Shown: positions 1-6,506 of the stretch, piece by piece
Position numbering within the stretch: position 1 is the stretch's first letter
How the letters are laid out: each line of letters begins with the position of its first letter
DNA from: CAZMCT01 sp964564785
Lineage (GTDB): Bacteria; Planctomycetota; Phycisphaerae; UBA1845; Fen-1342
Assembly (NCBI GenBank): GCA_964564785.1
Contig: CAZMCT010000066.1
Location: forward strand, 1-22,137
Length of the DNA stretch: 22,137 nucleotides
Reading direction: 5' to 3'
Position numbers and translations under genes: made by a program
The notes under the pieces: generated by a model
Database searches by the model: none
What the model was told of the DNA's origin: nothing
The model's input: only the letters and a program-made list of their open reading frames with translations

Positions 1-1
1 G

Positions 2-3000
2 CTCGACGCCGTGGGCGGCGCGCGGCCGGCACGAGCGTCAGTCCAGCGTATGCGAGCGGCAACGTCGCAGGGCGGCGGGGGTTCGAAACGCGCCCGGAGG
101 GCGCCGCCCGCGCCGCGCGCCGGGGAAGGTGGGGCCGCGGCTTCGGCCGTCACAAACGGTGCGGCCGCCGCGGGTGGTCCGGCGGCCAGCGACGGCCGGG
201 TGCCATGGCTGACGATCCGCGGTGCGGCGCACAACAATCTCAAGAAGATCGATGTCGGGATCCCGCTGGGGCGATTCACGTGTGTGACGGGGGTGTCGGG
301 TTCGGGCAAGAGCTCGCTGATCAACGACATCCTGTACGCCGCGCTGGCCCGCGACCTGAACGGGGCGACGACCGTTCAGCCCGGCGCCCACGCGGGCATC
401 ACCGGCCTCGAGCATCTCGACAAGGTGATCGCGATCGACCAGTCGCCGATCGGCCGCACGCCGCGGAGCAACCCGGCGACGTACATCAAGGTCTTCGACG
501 AGATCCGGGGGCTGTTCACGAAGCTGCCGGACGCGAAGCTGCGGGGCTACAAGCCGGGTCGGTTCAGCTTCAACGTGCCGGCCGGGCGGGGTGGCGGGCG
601 GTGCGAGGCGTGCGAGGGGAACGGCGCGACGCGGGTCGAGATGGATTTTCTGGCGGATGTGTGGGTGACATGCCCGGTGTGCGAGGGGCGGCGCTTCGCG
701 CACGCGACGCTCCAGGTGCACTTCAAGGGCAAGTCGATCGCGGACGTGCTGCGGATGGAGGTCGGCGAGGCGCTGGAGCTGTTCGAGAACGTGCCGCGGA
801 TCCGGGCGATGCTCCAGACGCTGCATGACGTAGGGCTGGACTATCTCCAGCTCGGCCAGCCGAGCACGACCCTGTCCGGGGGGGAGGCGCAGCGGATCAA
901 GCTGGCCCGCGAGCTGGTCAAGAAGCCGACCGGCCGCACGCTGTATGTGCTGGACGAGCCGACGACCGGGCTGCACTTCGCCGACATCCGCAAGCTGCTG
1001 GCGGTGTTGCACGGATTCGTCGACGCGGGCAACACGGTCGTGGTGATCGAGCACAACCTGGATGTGGTGAAGACCGCGGACTGGATTATTGATCTCGGGC
1101 CGGAGGGCGGCGAAGCGGGCGGTCACATCGTCGCGGCGGGCACGCCGGAGGAGGTGGCGGCGTGCGCGGCATCGTATACGGGGCAGGCGTTGCGGGAGGT
1201 GCTCGCGGGAGGGATCAAGGGAACCAGAGAGCAAGGGCCCCAGGAAGCAGCACCGGGTGGCGCCGGGCCCGCGATCCCGGGATCCCTCGATCCCTCGATC
1301 CCTGCGGTCACGGTGGTCGGCGCCCGGCAGCACAATCTCCGCGACCTGACGGTGTCGTTTCCGCGCAATCGCATGACGGTGTGCACGGGTGTGTCGGGGT
1401 CGGGCAAGACCAGCTTCGCCATCGATACCGTGTTTACCGAGGGTTACCGGCGCTATGTCGAGTCGCTGTCCGCGTACGCGCGGCAGTTCCTCGGGCAGCT
1501 CGCCAAGCCGCGGGTGGACCACGTAAGCGGGTTGTCGCCGGCCATCTGCATCGAGCAGCGGGCGGCCGGCAAGAGCCCGCGCTCGACGGTCGGCACGGTG
1601 ACCGAGATTTACGACTACATGCGGGTGTTGTGGGCGCGGGTGGGGGTGCGGTATTGCCCACGGTGCGCGGTGCCGATCGGGACGCAGACAGCCGACGAGG
1701 TCGTCGAGCGCGTCATGGGGGTGGGCGAAGGGACGCCGATCGTGATCCTGGCCCCGATCGTGCTGGGCGACGGCGAGAGCTGGGCGGGTCTGTTTCAGCG
1801 GCTGAAGAGTTCGGGCTACACGCGGGTGCGTGTGGACGGCGAGATCTGCCTCACCGCGCTAGCGACCACGCTCGACGCGCGCCGCAAGCACCGCGTCGAG
1901 GTGGTGGTGGACCGCACGGTGGTGCGGGAGAAGTCGCGCGGGCGGATCGCCGAGAGCGTCGAACACGCGCTCTCGCTGGGCAACGGGCTGATGACGCTGC
2001 TGGTCGAAGAGGTCGAGACCGTGGCCGACAACGACCGGGGGAACGGCGCGGCGGCGTCACCCGCTGGCGATGACACCGGGGCCGCCGACACGTCGGCGCC
2101 GACCCCGGCGGTGGCCGCAGCCGCGGTGTCGCGCACGCCGGCCCGCGAATTCCTATTCTCGCAGAAGCTGGTGTGCACGAAGTGCGGTACGAGCTACGAG
2201 GAGCTTGGACCGAACCACTTCAGCTTCAACAGCCAGCTCGGCTGGTGCGAGACGTGCGAGGGGCTGGGGATGCAGCGCGGGGCACCGGCCGGCGCGATCA
2301 TCGCCCGGCCGGCGCGCTCACTGCTGGGTGGAGCGCTGGCCGGCTGGCCCAAGATCGAGCGCCGCAGCCCCCTGGGGCGGCTGCTGGTCGCATTGTGTGA
2401 GCACCTGGGGGTCTCGCCCGATGCGCCGCTGCGGGACTGGAATGCGGAGCAGCGCAAAGCGCTGCTGTTCGGGACGGGCGGGACGGGGTCGCCGCGCGGC
2501 TGGATCGACGGTAGCGCGGCGTTCGCGGGTGTGCGCTTCCAGTGGAAGGGTCTCTTCCCCGCCATCGATCACGCGACCCGCAACTCGTGGCTGTTCCGCT
2601 GGAAGCTGCGGAACACGGTGACCGAGATTCCATGCGTGACCTGCCACGGCGGGCGGCTGCGCCCGGAACCGGCCGCGGTGCGGCTGGGCGGTGAAGGCGG
2701 CCGGTCGATCGTCGAGGTGTGCGAGTTGCCGCTGACGGACGCGGCCGAGTTCTTCCGTACGCTGCGGCTGGACGAGCGCGAACGGCGGATCGCGGGCGAG
2801 TTGCTGCACGAGATCGTGAGCCGCCTGCAATTCCTGATTGATGTGGGGCTGCACTACGTCACGTTGCACCGAGCAGCGCCGACGCTCTCGGGCGGCGAGG
2901 CCCAGCGGATCCGGCTGGCAAGCCAGATCGGCAGCGGGCTGGCGGGCGTGCTGTACGTGCTGGACGAGCCGACGATCGGGCTGCATCCGCGCGATACGCA

Positions 3001-5050
3001 ACGACTGATCCGGGCGCTCCAGAAGCTGCGCGACCTGGGCAACACCCTGCTGCTGGTCGAGCACGACCGCGACGTGATCCGCCACGCCGATCGGCTGCTG
3101 GATTTCGGGCCGCGGGCCGGTCACCTGGGCGGGCGGATCGTGGCCGCGGGTCCGCCGGACGAGTTCCTCAAGCCGGCCCCCGCAGCGCCGCCCCTGAGCC
3201 CCGGAGGGCCGGAGGACGAACCGGCCGGCGAATCGCTCACCCGCGCCTACCTGGCCGGCCGGTCCGCGATCCCGATTCCGTCGAATCGCCGCCCGGTGCC
3301 GCAGCAGCCGGGCGCCGACGGCGGCGATGTAACCTGGCTCGTCGTCCGCGGGGCGCGCCAGAACAACCTCAAGGACCTCGATGTGCATGTGCCGCTCGGC
3401 CGGCTCGTGTGCGTCACGGGGGTCTCGGGCTCCGGCAAGAGCTCGCTGGTGAGCGACATCCTCTGGCCGGCGCTGGCGAATGCGCTCCATCGCGCGAACC
3501 TGCCGGTCGGCCTGCACGACGGCCTCGAGGTACTGCGGCCGGACGGGTCTGCGCAGCCGTTGGCGGCCGCGAAAGGCCGGCAGGCCGTGCTCGACAAGGT
3601 GGTCAACGTGGACCAGGCCCCGATCGGCACGACGCCGTCGAGCAATCCGGCCACGTACACGGGCGTGTTCGACCGGATCCGCGAGCTGTTTGCGCGCGTC
3701 CCGGACGCGAAGCTTCGCGGCTACAACGCGAACCGCTTCAGTTTCAATCGGCCCGGCGGACGGTGCGAGGCGTGCGAGGGCTACGGCCAGCGGTGCATCA
3801 AGATGCACTTCATGCCCGACGTGTGGGTGGAGTGCGAGACGTGCCACGGCCGGCGCTACAACCCCGAGACGCTCGAAGTGCGCTTCAAGGGCCGCAACAT
3901 CGCGGACGTGCTGGAAATGCGCGTGGCCGAAGCCCTGGAGTTGTTCGCGAACGTGCCCCGTGTGCGGCGCATGCTCCAGACACTGGTGGACGTCGGGCTG
4001 GATTACGTCCAGCTCGGCCAACCGGCCCCCACGCTCTCCGGCGGCGAGGCGCAGCGCGTCAAGCTCGCGGCCGAGCTGGGCGTGCCGGACACCGGCCGCA
4101 CGCTGTATCTGCTGGACGAGCCGACGACCGGGTTGCATTTCGACGACATCCGCAAGCTGCTGGCCGTGCTGCACCGGCTCGTCGATCTCGGCAACACGGT
4201 CGTGGTGATCGAGCACAACCTCGACGTGCTCAAGAACGCCGACTGGATCATCGACCTGGGGCCGGAAGGCGGCGAGGAAGGTGGACAGATCGTGGCGTCG
4301 GGCAGCCCCGCGGCAGTAGCCGCTGGCGCGGCGCGCGTCGCCAGGGATAACGACGCTGACCAAGGACAAGTCGCGACTCGCTCTTCGCCACCCGCCCCCC
4401 CAAGCCATACGGCGCAGGCCCTCGCTCCGATCCTCGCGGACGGACCGTACGAGGCGCGGGCGTGGCACGACCCCGCGGCCCACGCCGCACAGACCATCGC
4501 GGCGGAGCGCGGCGGGTTCGGCGACGTGGGCAAGGACGTCCAAATGCCGTGGCAGGTCGACGGCCGCAGGTGGCACCTCGAGCAGCGGGCCAGCCGGTCC
4601 GCGACGCCGCGGCGCTGGGAACCGGAGGCACTCGAGTATGTGCTCGACCTGGTGCAGCAGGAGGGCCGGCGGCAGCGGCCGGCCGGAGCGGAAAACGCGT
4701 TCGAGCCGACGAACTGGAACGCACAGGCGTCGGTCGAAGTGACCGCACCGGGCGCGGACACCTGGTTTCTGCACGCGCTCACCGGCGGCGAATGGCTGCT
4801 GGAGCTGTATTTCCGCGTGCCGCCGCGGACGTTCGACTGGTTGACGCTGAACGAGCAGCTTGGGCTGAAAACGCTCGATGAGCGCGAGGATCTCGAGACG
4901 TACGGGGACTGGGCGCGAGTGGACGTCCGACCGCGGCGCGACGGCTTCGACGCGGTCGTGGTTTACGTGCACGATCGCAAGGAGATCGACACGCCCGGGT
5001 TCCGCCGCTTCGTCCGCGAGGCGGTGCGCGCCTATTTGGCCGCACGGTGA
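2..5050 (+). CDS. uvrA: Tandem (multi-NBD) UvrA excinuclease ATPase, 5'-partial
   Basis: Damage-recognition ATPase of UvrABC nucleotide excision repair. The frame is open to the left edge, so the true start is probably upstream; residues here count from GTG at 11. The visible order is an Ala/Gly-rich linker (about 1-60), a C-half NBD (Walker A GVSGSGKSS at 94, zinc-finger cysteines CEAC/CPVC, LSGGEAQR at 288, DEPTTG after 311), a complete N-half (Walker A at 460, UvrB-binding region about 530-660, CTKCG/CETC zinc finger from 722, LSGGEAQR at 959, DEPTIG after 981), and another C-half (Walker A at 1137, CEAC/CETC, LSGGEAQR at 1342, DEPTTG after 1368). About 210 further residues have no recognised domain. 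Normal UvrA is about 940 residues with one N-half and one C-half, so this looks like N-C-N-C with the first N-half outside the window. All visible ATPase motifs are intact. The 3' end overlaps a convergent gene by 19 bp. Confidence 0.93.
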   Translation, partial: LDAVGGARPARASVQRMRAATSQGGGGSKRARRAPPAPRAGEGGAAASAVTNGAAAAGGPAASDGRVPWLTIRGAAHNNLKKIDVGIPLGRFTCVTGVSGSGKSSLINDILYAALARDLNGATTVQPGAHAGITGLEHLDKVIAIDQSPIGRTPRSNPATYIKVFDEIRGLFTKLPDAKLRGYKPGRFSFNVPAGRGGGRCEACEGNGATRVEMDFLADVWVTCPVCEGRRFAHATLQVHFKGKSIADVLRMEVGEALELFENVPRIRAMLQTLHDVGLDYLQLGQPSTTLSGGEAQRIKLARELVKKPTGRTLYVLDEPTTGLHFADIRKLLAVLHGFVDAGNTVVVIEHNLDVVKTADWIIDLGPEGGEAGGHIVAAGTPEEVAACAASYTGQALREVLAGGIKGTREQGPQEAAPGGAGPAIPGSLDPSIPAVTVVGARQHNLRDLTVSFPRNRMTVCTGVSGSGKTSFAIDTVFTEGYRRYVESLSAYARQFLGQLAKPRVDHVSGLSPAICIEQRAAGKSPRSTVGTVTEIYDYMRVLWARVGVRYCPRCAVPIGTQTADEVVERVMGVGEGTPIVILAPIVLGDGESWAGLFQRLKSSGYTRVRVDGEICLTALATTLDARRKHRVEVVVDRTVVREKSRGRIAESVEHALSLGNGLMTLLVEEVETVADNDRGNGAAASPAGDDTGAADTSAPTPAVAAAAVSRTPAREFLFSQKLVCTKCGTSYEELGPNHFSFNSQLGWCETCEGLGMQRGAPAGAIIARPARSLLGGALAGWPKIERRSPLGRLLVALCEHLGVSPDAPLRDWNAEQRKALLFGTGGTGSPRGWIDGSAAFAGVRFQWKGLFPAIDHATRNSWLFRWKLRNTVTEIPCVTCHGGRLRPEPAAVRLGGEGGRSIVEVCELPLTDAAEFFRTLRLDERERRIAGELLHEIVSRLQFLIDVGLHYVTLHRAAPTLSGGEAQRIRLASQIGSGLAGVLYVLDEPTIGLHPRDTQRLIRALQKLRDLGNTLLLVEHDRDVIRHADRLLDFGPRAGHLGGRIVAAGPPDEFLKPAPAAPPLSPGGPEDEPAGESLTRAYLAGRSAIPIPSNRRPVPQQPGADGGDVTWLVVRGARQNNLKDLDVHVPLGRLVCVTGVSGSGKSSLVSDILWPALANALHRANLPVGLHDGLEVLRPDGSAQPLAAAKGRQAVLDKVVNVDQAPIGTTPSSNPATYTGVFDRIRELFARVPDAKLRGYNANRFSFNRPGGRCEACEGYGQRCIKMHFMPDVWVECETCHGRRYNPETLEVRFKGRNIADVLEMRVAEALELFANVPRVRRMLQTLVDVGLDYVQLGQPAPTLSGGEAQRVKLAAELGVPDTGRTLYLLDEPTTGLHFDDIRKLLAVLHRLVDLGNTVVVIEHNLDVLKNADWIIDLGPEGGEEGGQIVASGSPAAVAAGAARVARDNDADQGQVATRSSPPAPPSHTAQALAPILADGPYEARAWHDPAAHAAQTIAAERGGFGDVGKDVQMPWQVDGRRWHLEQRASRSATPRRWEPEALEYVLDLVQQEGRRQRPAGAENAFEPTNWNAQASVEVTAPGADTWFLHALTGGEWLLELYFRVPPRTFDWLTLNEQLGLKTLDEREDLETYGDWARVDVRPRRDGFDAVVVYVHDRKEIDTPGFRRFVREAVRAYLAAR
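1273..1304. repeat. Four-copy 8-bp tandem repeat inside uvrA
   Basis: Four adjacent octamers (GATCCCGG, GATCCCTC, GATCCCTC, GATCCCTG) lie in the linker between the first C-half and the following N-half of UvrA. The first two create the palindrome GATCCCGGGATC at 1273-1284. A reverse-complement copy of the octamer (GAGGGATC) sits at 1209-1216. The unit length is not a multiple of three, so copy-number change would shift the reading frame. Confidence 0.85.
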
Positions 5051-5700
5051 GCCCGGCCGGAGCAGTTCCGCGTCGCCGGCGCGTTCTCCTCTTCAGCGAC
5101 TTGCTCGGCCAGGTGCGTGAGCAAGTCCTGCCACTGCTTGGCGAGGGGCGGCAATTCGTAGCGGACGAGATCCCCCAGCAGAACGACGTCGCGGGCCTCC
5201 AATGCGCGGCGGAGCTCGTTCAGCTTGTCCGTCAGCTCGGCGATGTAGACGCTCATCGAGCGATCGCCGCACCGGCCCTCGAGGAGATCGCGCTGGAGAA
5301 GTGAGCCGCATTGTGCAAGCGCGCGGTAGCAGGTCTGCCAGGTCTCCAGCGAGCGCCCGACCTCATGGATGGCGGCGGGCGCATCGTCACCCGCCAGGCG
5401 GTCCGCAATGTCCGGAAAGGCTCCCGCCGCATCCGCGAATCCCGTCGCCAGGCTCTGAAGCACGCTTGCCACCAATTGGGCGGGGGTGCTCGATTCAAGT
5501 GCGAGCTGCGTGTTCTCGGGCAGCGGCTGGCGGAGTCGGTCAGTCAGTTCCTCGTCCCCGAGTCGCCGGCCGTCGAACGAAATCGCAATGACCAGCCGTT
5601 CCTCGAGTTCGCTCTGGAGCAACCCGTCGATGAGCTCTTGCAACGTGCAGCCCGGCCGCGCGGCGTGCTCCACGACCCGGCCATCGACTGTGATGATCAT
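5032..5700 (-). CDS. Hypothetical protein, possible N-terminal beta-grasp-like region
   Basis: A 222-residue soluble protein with no signal peptide or membrane segment; I do not recognise a named family. ATG at 5700 is preceded by a good Shine-Dalgarno (GAGGAG about 6 nt upstream on the minus strand), which supports the start. Residues 1-70 read as strand-helix-strand, with short 'DG' turns (MIITVDGRVVEHA, TLQELIDGLLQ, RLVIAISFDGRRL). That pattern resembles a small ubiquitin-like or beta-grasp fold, but this is inference. Residues 71-205 are predominantly helical with many Leu/Ala/Glu. The last 15 residues are basic and probably disordered. The TAG stop lies inside the 3' end of uvrA on the other strand, a 19-bp tail-to-tail overlap. 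Coding is supported by the RBS and amino-acid composition, not by homology. Confidence 0.7.
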   Translation of the reverse strand: MIITVDGRVVEHAARPGCTLQELIDGLLQSELEERLVIAISFDGRRLGDEELTDRLRQPLPENTQLALESSTPAQLVASVLQSLATGFADAAGAFPDIADRLAGDDAPAAIHEVGRSLETWQTCYRALAQCGSLLQRDLLEGRCGDRSMSVYIAELTDKLNELRRALEARDVVLLGDLVRYELPPLAKQWQDLLTHLAEQVAEEENAPATRNCSGRAHRAAK

Positions 5701-5756
5701 GGCGACTCCTCAGCGCCCTTTATCGGAGCGCACGTGTCAACTGCTGTAGGGAGCTG

Positions 5757-5786
5757 ATTTCGACGGGGGCGATCCGGGGCTATGAT
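5757..5786 (+). promoter_or_regulatory. Probable promoter of the Mpo1-like gene
   Basis: TATGAT at 5781-5786 is a good -10 hexamer. The -35 candidate 17 nt upstream (TTTCGA, 5758-5763) is weak. Transcription would start about 7 nt after the -10, at or next to the GTG start at 5793, implying a leaderless mRNA. Confidence 0.45.
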
Positions 5787-5792
5787 AGCGGC

Positions 5793-6200
5793 GTGAAAGC
5801 GCCGGTATTCTGGGTCAAGAACTGGTTCGAGCGCCATCAGCTTCCGGCTTCGCGGTATCTCCACTACGTCGGGATTCCGCTGACGCTGCTCGCGGTTGTT
5901 TTGGCGGGCGTGCAGCTCGCGCACGGGCAGTGGGGGTTGTGGTGGCGGCCCGTCAGCGTGCTAATCCTGGGGTACGCGCTACAGCTAGTAGGTCACATCC
6001 TTGAGGGCAACGATATGGGGGAGATGATTCTGTTCAAACGGATGCTCGGCCGGCCGTACCGGGCCGTCTCGCCGCGATTTGCCCGTGGGGGGGGATCGAT
6101 CGGCGGCGAGATGGGTCAGAAACCGCCTCTGTTGCCCCGCAACTCCACCGACGCACGCACGGTGGACACCAAGGCGGCCCGCCACGCCCCCCCCTCTTGA
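5793..6200 (+). CDS. Mpo1-like (DUF962/YGL010w) membrane protein
   Basis: A 135-residue protein. The first ~90 residues carry the DUF962 signature: a tryptophan-rich N-terminus, RHQLPASRYLHYVGIPL (8-30 region), two hydrophobic segments (about 27-45 and 52-66), and GHILEGND. The yeast member Mpo1 is an ER dioxygenase in the alpha-oxidation of 2-hydroxy fatty acids; conserved histidines in these motifs are thought to bind iron. The bacterial substrate is not known from sequence. The start is GTG at 5793 with no Shine-Dalgarno and a -10 hexamer just upstream, so leaderless initiation is likely. The tail after about residue 97 is Gly/Arg/Pro-rich, begins at a G8 run, and is not part of the family, so it may be poorly conserved or frame-unstable. 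Confidence 0.72.
   Translation: MKAPVFWVKNWFERHQLPASRYLHYVGIPLTLLAVVLAGVQLAHGQWGLWWRPVSVLILGYALQLVGHILEGNDMGEMILFKRMLGRPYRAVSPRFARGGGSIGGEMGQKPPLLPRNSTDARTVDTKAARHAPPS
6087..6194. repeat. G8 and C8 homopolymer tracts in the 3' part of the DUF962 gene
   Basis: A run of eight G at 6087-6094 and a run of eight C at 6187-6194 flank the non-conserved tail of the Mpo1-like gene. Such runs are hotspots for slippage in vivo and for sequencing error. Confidence 0.75.
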
Positions 6201-6506
6201 TCGGCGGGCAGCCGTAACCAGGCGTTTGCGCCGCCTCGCCGCGATTGTGGGTGGAACAAGCGACGCCGCGAACGGAGCGACGCGTCGTGCGCAGGTCGAA
6301 AAAGTCGCCGGCCGCCCGATAATGCTCTCGGAGCGGGTTCTTCAAGGTGTTATAATCGCTCGCGTTGCGGGCCGTGGTGGGGGACGCCGGGATTGTTCCC
6401 TCGCGGCCATCGGGTTGTGCGCCGTCCCGGCACGCGCCGCGAGCGGCTATGGTCGCGGGGGCAGAAACTGCGCGGCGCAGACGCGCTCGCGGCGAGGAGA
6501 CTGGGA
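6201..6506. other. Intergenic region upstream of the FG-GAP gene
   Basis: A 306-bp stretch between the DUF962 stop and the FG-GAP start. The only signals I can support are the extended -10 promoter (6348-6356) and the GAGGAGA ribosome-binding site (6494-6500). Open frames crossing it lack start signals and have no protein-like composition. The upstream frame extension of the FG-GAP gene (from TTG at 6393) has no RBS and precedes a clear signal peptide, so it is treated as leader RNA of about 140 nt. Confidence 0.5.
6348..6356 (+). promoter_or_regulatory. Extended -10 promoter (TGTTATAAT) for the FG-GAP gene
   Basis: TG-N-TATAAT at 6348-6356 is a perfect extended -10 element and stands out in such GC-rich sequence. 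No convincing -35 lies 16-18 nt upstream, as is usual for extended -10 promoters. The predicted transcription start is around 6363. Confidence 0.5.

Noticed and set aside
11..13. GTG as the true start of the UvrA protein
   Set aside because: The frame is open to the window edge, no RBS can be seen, and the first residues look like an interdomain linker, so the gene most likely begins upstream.
2318..4972. 884-codon open frame on the minus strand under uvrA
   Set aside because: It is antisense to a certain UvrA coding region. The product is Arg/His/Gln/Val-rich with no domain, as expected for shadow frames in GC-rich DNA.
5735..5740. Perfect TTGACA on the minus strand upstream of the 5032-5700 gene
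   Set aside because: No -10 hexamer lies 16-18 nt downstream; GATAAA is only about 10 nt away, so a sigma70 promoter is not supported.
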